Shown here: piece after piece, positions 44,422-53,943 of the stretch
How the letters are laid out: the number at the start of each line of letters is the position of its first letter
How positions within the stretch are numbered: the stretch's first letter is position 1
Assembly (NCBI RefSeq): GCF_008806775.1
Contig: NZ_WAEM01000001.1
Location: 682,001 to 746,000, forward strand
Source: Flavobacterium luteum
GTDB taxonomy: Bacteria > Bacteroidota > Bacteroidia > Flavobacteriales > Flavobacteriaceae
DNA length: 64,000 bases
Direction: 5' to 3'
Notes under the pieces: generated by a model
What the model was told of the DNA's origin: nothing
The model's database searches: none
What the model saw: the letters and a program-made list of their open reading frames with translations, nothing else
Program-made: the position numbers and the translations under genes

Positions 44422-46089
44422 TTATTTAATTTTTTTTAATACCCATTTAGACTTGATCCTACTACCAGTATTCTCAATAGTAGTAGCTGCCATTTCTTGA
44501 ATAATATTGTTTATATAAATTTTTCTTTGCTTTTCATTTTTATAGTCAGGCAAATTTGCAAATAATAATGTATTAATTTCTTCACGAGTTGCAAAGCCGT
44601 GATTTTTTATGTGCTGAATTATAAATCCTTTATAAACATCTTTATCTAATCCTTTGTTTTTGGTATAATTCGCTTTTTGCCCTGTTAATTCTGCAATTGT
44701 CGCTGAAATGTAATAATCTGGTTTTCTACCTTCAATGAGTTCTTTTTTCTTTAATAGTTTTGCTGCTTCATCATTGATTGGCAAATGCTTCTGAACCTTA
44801 TCTAAAAGTATTACTTCAGTTAAACTTAAATCATCTTTTTTCTCAATCAACAATTTAGAATAATTTTCATCTATGGTGTGTCCGTAAATCTCTAATACAA
44901 CATTATCTCTTGTTGATTTTGTATAATCAGGCAATGGGAAAAACCTTTTGCGTTGCTCAACGTACATTCTGTAAATACCATAACCCATTGTATCAATCAT
45001 ATTCAAATTGACCATTGCATTAACCAACCAACGATTGCGGTATTTTTTGGGTGTTTTTTCTCCTGTTGTATAATCTTCGGCTGTGCCTTCAAAGAAACCA
45101 CCTTGATTAGAGAATATTAGTTTATTCACTTGTTCAGTCAAGACTATTCTAGAATTGTGGCTGTAATCTTGATGTGCAATACAATTATTTAATGCTTCTA
45201 AAATTACTTTGGTATCGTATTTATTTACTTCGGTAGAGAGCAATTGATTGTCTGGAAAAAACTTATACTTTACGTTTCTAATTCTCTTTAGAATATCGTT
45301 GATACTCACAAACAAAGGAATGTCAAAATGTTCATAGGCTTTTTCTTCAGTATCTAATTTCCAAGTGATTTGTGCTACCGATGGAGAAATGTAATGTGAT
45401 GCTTCGGGTTTTCCTAAAAGTATTATAGCAGTATTGGTTATTTTACCTCCAATTGTTATTTTAGCTTTGTCAAGAAATGTTTTTGCATCCCAATCGTCTA
45501 TTTTATCATAAATGGGAGTTCCGGCATTTTTTTCTTTAAACTTGTCTTTTGCTTTTGATATAGCATCCGGATCTAAATCATCGATGGTTGCATTTTCAAT
45601 ACAATTTGCGGACCAATCTTCTTCGGAATTGTAAATTGCTTTTACGTGTTCTGGATAATTTCTTAAGTCAGTTAAACTACTATCAAAACGAATGTAAGGT
45701 ATTTTTTTGAAATGTGTAGGTTCTGCTTTTGCAGCAGGAATTCTAAAAATTTCTAAATAGTGTTTGGCATCATACTGACAAACAAAATGATTGAAACGAA
45801 CTGAAGGATGCAAATATTGACGCAAAAACAATTCAAGCTCTTGTGTTCCTTCTTTTTTATTCTTTAGTTTAAAGTTTGTGCCTACAACATTATGAGTAGC
45901 ATCGTCGATACCAAAAACAAAATAACCAAAAGCTTGATTGTTAATACAAGCTGCATTGGAAATAGCCGAAATATAATGTCCTATCTTATCGTTAGTAGTA
46001 GCATTGCCAGATTTGAACTCTACCCATTCGTTCTCTTTGGGTAAGGCTCTTAATTCGTCAATTAGTTCTATAAGTTCGGTATTTGTCAT
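44422..46089 (-). CDS. AlbA_2 (Schlafen-like) ATP-binding regulator
   Basis: 555 aa. N-terminal AlbA_2 domain: LPKENEWVEFKSGNA, FGYFVFGIDDATHNVVGTNF and YIRFDSSLTDL. A C-terminal GHKL-type ATP-binding portion includes VILEALNNCIAHQDYSHNSR, LIFSNQGGF and a winged-helix tail. Such genes often ride with restriction-modification loci. It overlaps the methyltransferase gene by 4 bp. Confidence 0.87.
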   Translation of the reverse strand: MTNTELIELIDELRALPKENEWVEFKSGNATTNDKIGHYISAISNAACINNQAFGYFVFGIDDATHNVVGTNFKLKNKKEGTQELELFLRQYLHPSVRFNHFVCQYDAKHYLEIFRIPAAKAEPTHFKKIPYIRFDSSLTDLRNYPEHVKAIYNSEEDWSANCIENATIDDLDPDAISKAKDKFKEKNAGTPIYDKIDDWDAKTFLDKAKITIGGKITNTAIILLGKPEASHYISPSVAQITWKLDTEEKAYEHFDIPLFVSINDILKRIRNVKYKFFPDNQLLSTEVNKYDTKVILEALNNCIAHQDYSHNSRIVLTEQVNKLIFSNQGGFFEGTAEDYTTGEKTPKKYRNRWLVNAMVNLNMIDTMGYGIYRMYVEQRKRFFPLPDYTKSTRDNVVLEIYGHTIDENYSKLLIEKKDDLSLTEVILLDKVQKHLPINDEAAKLLKKKELIEGRKPDYYISATIAELTGQKANYTKNKGLDKDVYKGFIIQHIKNHGFATREEINTLLFANLPDYKNEKQRKIYINNIIQEMAATTIENTGSRIKSKWVLKKIK

Positions 46090-48872
46090 TTTGCTTTTGT
46101 TTTTTTCTTACTGGCTTTCTTCTCTGTTTCAAACAATGTTCCTTTTTCATTTTCGTCGGCTATCATTTGTTCATACAATTTAAACAAATATTCTAATCGT
46201 TCTTCGTCGGTGTCAAAAGGTTTGCTTCTATAACATCGTTCTACTGCCAAGTCATTTAATCTATGCGCTTCTCGTAAACCATCGGGCATATCTTTTGGGT
46301 CGTACAATTGTGCCAATGTTTTTTCGCTATGGTTTTCTCGTTCCTCTAATATTCTGAAAACGCATTGCTCTAATTCTTCTTTTTGAGATTTAGAAATTGG
46401 AGGAAATGGGAAGGTGTTGTAACCTAATGAAGAAGAATATCGAATTCTTGTTTCTAAACTACCGCATACAGCTTTAATCCAAATAGTATGAATAGAAGAT
46501 GTAACAATAGAAAAAATATAATGCTCTGGATTATAAATTGCTTGTGCTGAAGCGTATATAACTGGTTCTTTATCTACAAAATCAATAGGAATATATCTTC
46601 TCTGTTCAGATGTCACGCAAGGTATCAAGATACAATTTTGATTAAAATATCTATCTTCTGCAAATTTATGTGGATATAATGCTAATTTTTGTGTTGCTAA
46701 CTTTGTACTTTCTTCTCTCATTTTAACTACTAAATCTAACCTTTTTTTAATTTCAGGTATTAAGATTAAATCTTCCAATCTTTCATCATCAATGTACAAA
46801 CACCATCTATTAACTTTATCAATTATCTCTTGAGCACCAATAAATTTTTTTATGACATTATTTATTTTCTTATTTTTTGATAATTCTTCAAACTCAAACT
46901 CATTTAAAATTAAATTACCACCATCAGCAGGAATACTACCTTTTATCATTTTTGGAAAATTACTGATTGATTTAGACAATCTACCAATTATTACATTACT
47001 TCCATCAACAATGTAAGGGTTAATATTTTTAGCTGACTTTTTTAAATCATTATTATATAAATATTTAGGATTTAGATTAGTATTTCTTAAACCAATAATT
47101 AAAACCGTTACACCAGCGTTTGCCTTTGCATTATTTTCCCATTTAAAAGATTGATGAGCAAAATCAATTTCTAATTGATTATTCAGTAAAATAGTATTCC
47201 AAAGAACACTTACTTGATCACCTTGTGAAATTGAATTTGTAGTAACAAAAGCATATTTAGAATTTGAATTTACAATATAATTAGATGCCTTGTAAAACCA
47301 ACAAGATATGTAATCCAATGTTTTATAATTTTTGACATTTTTTAATGCAAAAATCATATCTTCTTTATGTTCCTTTTTCTGATTTCTAGTACCTAAAAAT
47401 GGAGGATTTCCTAAAATATAAATTTCATCGTCTTTTTTCTTTGGGCAAACGGTTTCCCAATTTTCTCTGGTGGCGTTGCCGTGTATAATGTTTCCGCCTG
47501 CTTGCAAAGGTAATGTTGGGTTGGTTGTGCCAAAAACGGCTTTGAAACCCATATTCATTTGGTGTTGTGCCAACCAAAGTGATAGAATTGCAATTTCGTG
47601 AGCAAAATCGTCAAGCTCTATTCCATAAAATTGTGCTAATTCAATACGGCTAAACAATTCTTGCTTGTATTGTGCTGCAAGAGTCAATTGTGTTTTTGGA
47701 ATTAGTTCTAACTCTTCTTGGTATTTTTCAAATCCTGTCGCTGCTTGTTGCAAAGTTTGCAGTTGTTGGAGTATTTTTATTTCTAGAATTCGTAATTCTT
47801 TGTAAGCAATAATCAAAAAGTTTCCGCTACCACAAGCAGGATCAAATATTTTTATTTTGCTAATTCTTGCAAGCAAATTGTTTAGTTTGCGAGGTTCGTG
47901 TTTGGCATTTGTAAATTCTTGGTTTAACTCGTTTAGAAACAAAGGTTCTATGAGTTTCATAATATTTGGTACACTGGTGTAGTGCATACCCAAACCGCCT
48001 CGATGTTCTGGTGTGATAACGGCTTGTATCATCGAACCAAAAATATCAGGGTTTATTTTACTCCAATTTTCGCTACCACTATCTAATAATGCTTGACGAC
48101 TTCGGCGTGTAAAGTTTGGCGATTTTATAGGTTTGGCGAACAAACCACCATTTACATAAGGGAATTTTTGTAGGTAATCTGGTAACGCCAATCTTGCTTT
48201 ATCATTTGGAGGCAAGTTCATTACAGTGAACAATTTATCGAGATAATCGGCTAAATCACTACCATCTGTTTGAGTATGGTTTTTTATAGAATGCGAAAAT
48301 AAATCTTTTGTAAATATCTCGGTATCTTCAGCAAAATAACAAAACAATAATCTTGAAAGAAACACATTCAAACTGTGAATAAAATCAGGAGAATTGTCTG
48401 GATTGTCTTTTTTGATTTCGTCAAAAAGCTTTGCCATTTTTTCGGCTGCTTTTACATCGGCTTCGGTTTCCTTTTTGTGGGTTGCTTTTTCTATACCAGC
48501 CCACGGCATAAAGAAATCAAAATGCTTGTTTAATGCCATAAAATCAATATCCAAACTATCGTTGGTTTTGGTGTCTATGGCAAGCAGAATTTTAAAATCG
48601 GTTACAATTACAAAGCGTTGCTTGTTTTTAACTTGGGATTGCATTTGTGTAATAACAGCGTGCAAATCTTGATTGAAAACAGGTTTGAAAAAAACTTTTT
48701 CTTTCCACGAAATTTCTCCTTCTACTTTGGATAGGTTAAGATTGCCTTTTTGCAATAATGTTATTGACGATTTGGGCAAACCATAAGCCAAAAGAAACTC
48801 ATAAATAAAAGTTTCTTTATTGAAGTTAAGTAGCAGATTTTTAAGGTTTTGTTCTATTTGAGCAATGTTCAT
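46086..48872 (-). CDS. MmeI/YeeA-type DNA adenine methyltransferase
   Basis: 928 aa. The order is an N-terminal MmeI_N-like domain (1-160), helical spacer, SAM-binding motif I FDPACGSGNFLIIAYKEL (about 344-361), catalytic motif IV LGNPPFLGTRNQKKEH (about 488-503), then the target recognition domain and tail (ERYIP..., FPFPPISKSQKEELE). No PD-(D/E)xK motif is obvious in the N-terminus, so it appears to methylate only. It leads the four-gene operon with AlbA_2, helicase and GIY-YIG nuclease. Confidence 0.86.
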   Translation of the reverse strand: MNIAQIEQNLKNLLLNFNKETFIYEFLLAYGLPKSSITLLQKGNLNLSKVEGEISWKEKVFFKPVFNQDLHAVITQMQSQVKNKQRFVIVTDFKILLAIDTKTNDSLDIDFMALNKHFDFFMPWAGIEKATHKKETEADVKAAEKMAKLFDEIKKDNPDNSPDFIHSLNVFLSRLLFCYFAEDTEIFTKDLFSHSIKNHTQTDGSDLADYLDKLFTVMNLPPNDKARLALPDYLQKFPYVNGGLFAKPIKSPNFTRRSRQALLDSGSENWSKINPDIFGSMIQAVITPEHRGGLGMHYTSVPNIMKLIEPLFLNELNQEFTNAKHEPRKLNNLLARISKIKIFDPACGSGNFLIIAYKELRILEIKILQQLQTLQQAATGFEKYQEELELIPKTQLTLAAQYKQELFSRIELAQFYGIELDDFAHEIAILSLWLAQHQMNMGFKAVFGTTNPTLPLQAGGNIIHGNATRENWETVCPKKKDDEIYILGNPPFLGTRNQKKEHKEDMIFALKNVKNYKTLDYISCWFYKASNYIVNSNSKYAFVTTNSISQGDQVSVLWNTILLNNQLEIDFAHQSFKWENNAKANAGVTVLIIGLRNTNLNPKYLYNNDLKKSAKNINPYIVDGSNVIIGRLSKSISNFPKMIKGSIPADGGNLILNEFEFEELSKNKKINNVIKKFIGAQEIIDKVNRWCLYIDDERLEDLILIPEIKKRLDLVVKMREESTKLATQKLALYPHKFAEDRYFNQNCILIPCVTSEQRRYIPIDFVDKEPVIYASAQAIYNPEHYIFSIVTSSIHTIWIKAVCGSLETRIRYSSSLGYNTFPFPPISKSQKEELEQCVFRILEERENHSEKTLAQLYDPKDMPDGLREAHRLNDLAVERCYRSKPFDTDEERLEYLFKLYEQMIADENEKGTLFETEKKASKKKTKAK

Positions 48873-48972
48873 TGTAACTTTAGGTAATGATTGTAATTAA
48901 TAAAAACACAATCGTTTATGAATTGCTAAAAATAGAAATAATCTTATTGATTTGAAACAGTTATCTGAATTC

Positions 48973-49896
48973 TTATTGTTTTTTCTTATTTAAAATATAA
49001 TCACACTCGGAAAACTTAATTCTTACCTGTGCAGTTTCCACCTTTGTAATAGTTGGAATATGCACACATTTTAGGTATTTGGTTCTTCTTTCAATAATAT
49101 TTCTAATGTTGGAATGAAGATTGTCCGGACGCAATTTTTTGTAATAAAGCTTCTTTTGATTATTGAATTTATTACGGCTTCCGTTTTTTAAAATATCTTC
49201 CCAAAAATGAGTATTGAAAAATTTGTTATCAATATCTTTAGATAAATCGAATAACAGAACATTGTCCCATTCATTAAGTAATGAAGCTATTAGTGCATTA
49301 TATTTTTCAATATTAGTTAAATCCTGTAATGTAAATAGACCTAAACGTTTTATGAATTTAAATTGCCTTGTTCTTACTTCAAACCTAAATGTATTTTCAC
49401 ATTCGTGTGGAAATTGCACACTTTTATCATAAGCTTTTATTTGTTTATAAGCTTCATTTCCTGCTAACTTGAAACTAAAATATGTTGTTGGTCTTGTGAA
49501 TTGTCGTTTTTCGTGATAGATTAAATTGTTTATTAGATCAGTTACATTAATTATCGGATTGATATTAACTCCATATTCTAAATTCATAAGCTTGCACTTG
49601 CTCAAATCAATATCAAAAATATCCTTGATTTGAACAATTGCGCTTATACAATCTTCAATGTAGAAATCGTCGGCATTATGCAAACCATCATTATAAAAAT
49701 AATGTATGCTTCCGCTAATTTCTAATTGGTATTGATTTTTAACAAAATAAAGATTTTTGTATTTCTTGGTTTGCTTTTCTTTAATTTCATCAATATACAA
49801 TCTTTCAGATTTTCCAACATATTCTAACAAGTCATTGTTCCAAACGGTATTGATTAGGACTTCATCAGTAATTTTGAATTTTAATAAATCTAGCAT
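48973..49896 (-). CDS. Putative replication-initiation protein
   Basis: 307 aa. The series LEYGVNINPIINVTDLINNL, YKQIKAYDKSVQF and ENTFRFEVRTRQFKFIKRLG in parts resembles the Rep proteins of ssDNA phages and small plasmids in Bacteroidota (conserved ..YGVN.., IK.YDK..Q, N..RFE.R). A metal-binding HUH motif is not obvious. It is 22 bp downstream of the HTH gene; together they look like an element maintenance module. Confidence 0.5.
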   Translation of the reverse strand: MLDLLKFKITDEVLINTVWNNDLLEYVGKSERLYIDEIKEKQTKKYKNLYFVKNQYQLEISGSIHYFYNDGLHNADDFYIEDCISAIVQIKDIFDIDLSKCKLMNLEYGVNINPIINVTDLINNLIYHEKRQFTRPTTYFSFKLAGNEAYKQIKAYDKSVQFPHECENTFRFEVRTRQFKFIKRLGLFTLQDLTNIEKYNALIASLLNEWDNVLLFDLSKDIDNKFFNTHFWEDILKNGSRNKFNNQKKLYYKKLRPDNLHSNIRNIIERRTKYLKCVHIPTITKVETAQVRIKFSECDYILNKKKQ

Positions 49897-49917
49897 ATTC
49901 GAGATTTATAAATTCAA

Positions 49918-50196
49918 TTACTTTTTATATGCTTGCTTGTAGTTTTTGTTTAACATCTTGGTTATATCGTCCATTTTATAATAGATTTTCGAACCAATTT
50001 GAGAAAATGATATAATACCTTCATCACGCCAAGTTTGCCCTGTACGTTTGCTTATATTCATTAGTTTTAAAAACTCTTGATTGTCTACAAAAATCTCTTT
50101 AGGTTCTTTTGAATTTTGAGTGATTGTTTTTTTGATTTCCTCGATACGCATCACCATATCATCGTACTGCTCTTTAGATAAAATAATTGCTTCCAT
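49918..50196 (-). CDS. Excisionase-like helix-turn-helix protein
   Basis: 92 aa. N-terminal coiled coil (YDDMVMRIEEIKKTI), then a MerR/HTH_17 domain: FVDNQEFLKLMNISKRTGQTW, RDEGIISFSQIGSKIYYKM. This type binds DNA beside tyrosine integrases of Bacteroidota elements and controls excision. It sits between integrase and Rep-like gene. Confidence 0.8.
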   Translation of the reverse strand: MEAIILSKEQYDDMVMRIEEIKKTITQNSKEPKEIFVDNQEFLKLMNISKRTGQTWRDEGIISFSQIGSKIYYKMDDITKMLNKNYKQAYKK

Positions 50197-50329
50197 TTTA
50201 TATTCTTTTTAGTGTTAATGAATAAATTATGGTGCAACATTAAGCGAAATGATAAAACAAAAACAGTTACAATGGGTTATATAACCGTTGCGTTAAGTAT
50301 TGATTTTATTGGGTTTGTGAAGGAATAAA

Positions 50330-51547
50330 TTATTTCATTTTTTTCACATCAGCTAACATTAAACGTAGTTTTTCTTCCCAAAACTCAGCTGCTTTACTTT
50401 CGGGTTGATTGAACTGACTTCTTAATTTTTGGGTGCTAATGTCTTTATCCCCTGTTCTTTTTGTTTCAAAGTTTGTTGAAATAAATCGGTGCAATTCGGC
50501 TTCTGATTTAATATCAAAAATATTAGGTTTTAAATCTTTTAGCAGCTTAAATAATAATGCCAATTCTGGAACTGATAAATTGGTTTTTAGTTTTGGATTG
50601 GTTGAAGTAACTGTATTATTTTCCTCTACTTTGTCGTGTTTTTTTATTTCGTTTAATATAATTCTTTTGAACTCATATAAACTATAAAATTCAAAAGGAT
50701 ACATTAAAGCTTCAGTGTCAATTGACGGTTCTAAACTAATATTTATCTTTTTGCGATTTTCAATTTGTTTTTCGGTCAAATCTTCAATTGGTGTTCTTTT
50801 GTAAAAAGGAATTGGCAACCCTTTTTCATTGTATTCATCTACTCGCTTTTGAATTTCTTCTGCTGAAATACCACTTTCAAATTCATCTTTCTCAACAAAC
50901 AAATAAAGCTCTAAATCGTTTAAAAAATATTTTAATGGATCTAGTTCGAAATTAGTTTTTTCCTTGAGTATATTATGTAATTTGAGTTTTCCGTAATCAC
51001 TATTTCTAATATCATCAAATAAATCATTGATAGTATCTTCTTCAAAGTCTTCAACTATGATTGAATTTTCAATTTTAGGACTTTCAATTTGGGATAAATA
51101 AATTTCTTTTGATAATTTGTAGTTTTCTATTGCTTTCTTCCTTTTTACTTCAATTTTTTCTTTCATCAAGTCGATGTAGTTTTCATCGTTCAGAAATTGT
51201 AAATCATCAGGAAGACTGCCGAAATTTTTATTGTAAGCTCTTTTTAATAGTGAACTAAATTCAGTCCAGTCTGCTAATACATATCTTTCATAGGCAATAT
51301 CGAAAATATCAAAAAGCATTTTTAATTGAATACCATTAAAGTTTTCAATTTCCATTTCGGTTTTAAACTTCTCAAAATTCGCATCTGGATTGTCTGCTTC
51401 AATTTTCTTTACATAGCAATAATCATATTTACTTTCCGTAACTAATAAAGTGTAAGGAAATAACAAGGCCTTTAAACGCCCTGATTTAAAGCGTATCTCT
51501 TCTCTTTTAGTCGTTATCATATAATTATCAATCAATGTATTGGTCAA
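50330..51547 (-). CDS. Element protein of unknown function next to the integrase
   Basis: 405 aa, acidic and helical, overlaps the integrase gene by 20 bp and so is made from the same message. It contains YPFEFYSLYEFKRIIL and ends FWEEKLRLMLADVKKMK. The C-terminal pattern (LSVPELALLFKLLKDLKPNI ... RFISTNFETKRTGDKDIS) is like other proteins that accompany Bacteroidota integrases, with no known role. Confidence 0.65.
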   Translation of the reverse strand: MTNTLIDNYMITTKREEIRFKSGRLKALLFPYTLLVTESKYDYCYVKKIEADNPDANFEKFKTEMEIENFNGIQLKMLFDIFDIAYERYVLADWTEFSSLLKRAYNKNFGSLPDDLQFLNDENYIDLMKEKIEVKRKKAIENYKLSKEIYLSQIESPKIENSIIVEDFEEDTINDLFDDIRNSDYGKLKLHNILKEKTNFELDPLKYFLNDLELYLFVEKDEFESGISAEEIQKRVDEYNEKGLPIPFYKRTPIEDLTEKQIENRKKINISLEPSIDTEALMYPFEFYSLYEFKRIILNEIKKHDKVEENNTVTSTNPKLKTNLSVPELALLFKLLKDLKPNIFDIKSEAELHRFISTNFETKRTGDKDISTQKLRSQFNQPESKAAEFWEEKLRLMLADVKKMK

Positions 51548-52739
51548 CTGCTTTGTCTAATTCTTCATTTAATATTTTTGCATAAATCTGTGTGGTTCTA
51601 ATGTCACTGTGTCCCATTAACTTACTTACGTGTTCAATTCTCATCCCATTATTTAAAGCTGTCGTTGCAAATGAATGACGACTTAAATGGAAAGACAAAC
51701 TAAATGGTAATTCTAATTTATCACCTAATTTATTTAGTTGGAAATTTATTGAATGATTAGAGCTATCAATGAAATTTTGTCTAAATTCTTCATCTTCAAT
51801 AAATCTCTTTTTATCCAAAACTAAAGGAAAAATAAAATCTTCTTTATTGGCTTTTGGATTTAAATACTTGTTTAATATTCCTAAAGCAGTATTTCCTATT
51901 TTAAACTGATGTTCTTTTTTTGTTTTTCTTATTGTCTTTTTAATCCTGTTCTCTTCCGTGTTAAAATGTTTGTATTGCAATTCAACAACATCACTAAATC
52001 TTAAACCACCTGCATAAATTGCAAAAGTAAATAAATCTCTTGCAAGTTCAGCTTTATCTTTTAATTCCAATTTTGCTAATGCTTCAAGTTGGTCTTTACT
52101 TAAAAACATTCTTTTAGTTGGGTCTTTCTTTAAACTCAATTTACTGAACGGATACATATACTCTGGAATAATGTCGTCTTTAATCGCTTCTTTGAACATT
52201 ATAGCCAAAATCATAATTGAATAACGTTGTGTTGTGTTTCCATTTTTCAATGTATTTCCCATATAACCTAAAAAATCTTTAAGTAGTGAAACAGTAATTT
52301 CATCAAAATGCAAATTTCTTGTCCCAACCCAATCTTCGAATTTCTTTAGATATAAAATGTAATTTCGATATGTACTAATTGAAACACTTCCTTTAATATT
52401 CTCACATCTTTTGTATGAATACTCAAAAAAGTTAGGAATATCTTTTCCTTTGATTGCTTCTTTCAATTTATTTGCGGAAACGCTTTTAACTTTACGCTCC
52501 AGGTCGGCAACCTGTGCTTCTGCATCCGCAACCTTTTGAGCAATTGAAGCGTTCATTCTTGCACTATTAGGATGGTTTTTCTTTACACGCTGTTTTTCGT
52601 CGTCCCATTCACTTTCTTTTAGTTTTACACCTACGGCAACAAACTTTGTTTTTCTGTCTTTAATCAGCCTAATATAAAGCGGAGAATGTCCTGATTGGTC
52701 AATTTTGTTTGTTCTTAAAATTAATTTGATAGATGCCAT
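51528..52739 (-). CDS. Tyrosine integrase of the nested element
   Basis: 403 aa. Arm-binding domain (1-95, IKLILRTNKIDQSGHSPLYI), SAM-like domain (105-210) and catalytic domain with R in AIYAGGLRFSDVVEL, H/R in LSFHLSRHSFATTAL, H in LMGHSDIRTTQIYAKI and the tyrosine in QIYAKI. It is the Bacteroidota conjugative-transposon type. It reads away from the right end, which contains the paired GGTACAAC sites and the attC-derived direct repeat. Confidence 0.94.
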   Translation of the reverse strand: MASIKLILRTNKIDQSGHSPLYIRLIKDRKTKFVAVGVKLKESEWDDEKQRVKKNHPNSARMNASIAQKVADAEAQVADLERKVKSVSANKLKEAIKGKDIPNFFEYSYKRCENIKGSVSISTYRNYILYLKKFEDWVGTRNLHFDEITVSLLKDFLGYMGNTLKNGNTTQRYSIMILAIMFKEAIKDDIIPEYMYPFSKLSLKKDPTKRMFLSKDQLEALAKLELKDKAELARDLFTFAIYAGGLRFSDVVELQYKHFNTEENRIKKTIRKTKKEHQFKIGNTALGILNKYLNPKANKEDFIFPLVLDKKRFIEDEEFRQNFIDSSNHSINFQLNKLGDKLELPFSLSFHLSRHSFATTALNNGMRIEHVSKLMGHSDIRTTQIYAKILNEELDKAVDQYID

Positions 52740-52836
52740 ACTAATTGAATTTGAATTATACTATATTTGTAAACCGATGTAATAAAGCGAAAACCTTTAA
52801 AATCAAGGTGTTCATTTGGGTGCATCGTGATACGAA

Positions 52837-52856
52837 GGTACAACATTGGGTACAAC
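52837..52856 (+). promoter_or_regulatory. Right-end paired GGTACAAC sites (integrase arm-type candidates)
   Basis: GGTACAAC at 52837-52844 and 52849-52856, upstream of the integrase gene, mirrored by a pair at the left end. Confidence 0.55.
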
Positions 52857-52968
52857 AAAACAAACATTTTAGTGCTTTTTTATGCGCTAAAATATCCGTT
52901 TTATTTTTATAAAGTCAATAAATATAGGTAATTAGAAGAAAAAAAGTGCGTAGTTAAATTAATTCCAC

Positions 52969-53097
52969 TAACAGCCGTTTGGCAAGATTGCGAATTTTGT
53001 AGTAAATTCACGTTCATATTTCGCAAGAATTTTTATCTTTAACGGAAAATAAACGGTTACGAAGTTCGCAACCTCGCCAAGCGGCAAAACGTTAACT
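52969..53097 (+). repeat. Right half of the split attC-like site 9
   Basis: TAACAGCCGTTTGGCAAGAT leads into a complete 3' part ending GCGGCAAAAC GTTAACT (R' 53091-53097). Together with 32576-32592 it restores a site of the site-2 family. Confidence 0.85.
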
Positions 53098-53138
53098 GAT
53101 ATTTTAGAAAAACCGAGGAGAAACCAAAGAAAATTGAA

Positions 53139-53741
53139 TTGAAAAATAGAATTTTATTTTATTGTGGATTAACACTATTGATCTTTGGAATCTTAATAAA
53201 CATTTGTATGTTTATTTTTGAATGGTATCCAACATATATTTTTATTTTAATTTGCTTGGTAGGAATAATACAAATTCTATTTTCTCTTGTAAAAATTAAT
53301 ATTAGAAAAATTTGGCAAATATTTTGGGCTTTATTACCAGTATTAATCGGAATCGTAGTTTTAAAAATATCATCAGCATCGAAAGACATATTCTTAATTC
53401 CTGAAAATTATAAAGGTAAAATTACAATTCAATATAATCAGAAAAATGGAGTTGAAAAAGAATTTGAAGGTTTATGGTGGAGAATTTATAAAGTTCCAAA
53501 AGATGGAATATTAAACACAAAGTTTGAAATTAAAGGAAACTCAATAAGTTATTCTGGTTCTAAATATTACTTTGTCGACGAAAGTGGAAACAGGAAAGAA
53601 ATAAAACGATTTTGCGAATATTGTGAAGAAAAAGACACTTTAAGTGTTCAAATGATTATAGGAAGCGTAAGTGAAAACAAATATGGAGAATATCAAGATT
53701 TTTATATTGACATTCCGACAAGGAAATATCGAAATAAATAA
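53139..53741 (+). CDS. Cassette-borne membrane protein
   Basis: 200 aa from a TTG at 53139. Three hydrophobic segments (about 4-24, 26-47 and 57-75), then a soluble domain beginning SSASKDIFLIPENYKGKIT and containing GLWWRIYKVPKDG. The FLIPENYKGKI pattern occurs in several small Bacteroidota envelope proteins of unknown function. Cassette opened by GTTAACTGAT, closed by ATCAGTTAAC. Confidence 0.65.
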   Translation: MKNRILFYCGLTLLIFGILINICMFIFEWYPTYIFILICLVGIIQILFSLVKINIRKIWQIFWALLPVLIGIVVLKISSASKDIFLIPENYKGKITIQYNQKNGVEKEFEGLWWRIYKVPKDGILNTKFEIKGNSISYSGSKYYFVDESGNRKEIKRFCEYCEEKDTLSVQMIIGSVSENKYGEYQDFYIDIPTRKYRNK

Positions 53742-53746
53742 AAAAC

Positions 53747-53873
53747 ATCAGTTAACAGCTGTTTTGATATAGCTGGAGTTTAGTGGAATTACCGTTTCGC
53801 ATCAAGTTTTCGTTAAGCCGAAAACTGAAAGGTTACGAACTTCCAGCCATCTCAAAGCAGCAAAACGTTAGCG
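53747..53873 (+). repeat. attC-like site 10
   Basis: R'' AGTTAAC at 53750-53756; R' GTTAGCG at 53867. Related to site 6 (TAGCTGGAGTTTAGTGG arm). Confidence 0.85.
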
Positions 53874-53943
53874 ATTATGCCTCAGAAATTATAGCGATAA
53901 CTAACGATAAAATGAGAAGTTAAAATTAATAAACATAGTTAAA

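Larger units (their letters stand above)
32581..52980 (-). mobile_element. 20.4 kb integrative element nested in an attC site
   Basis: Bounded by the 12-bp direct repeat TAACAGCCGTTT (32581-32592 and 52969-52980), which belongs to the arm of the interrupted attC. It carries its own tyrosine integrase at the right end, an HTH excisionase-like protein, a Rep-like protein and defence genes. Paired GGTACAAC motifs lie inside both ends (32653 and 32664; 52837 and 52849), fitting integrase arm sites. Nearly all genes are on the - strand, unlike the cassettes. No conjugation genes are seen, so it would be self-excising or helper-mobilised. Confidence 0.8.

Noticed and set aside
46086..48872. Single-protein type IIG (MmeI) restriction enzyme
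   Set aside because: The N-terminal region lacks a visible PD-(D/E)xK nuclease motif; a separate GIY-YIG protein is in the operon.
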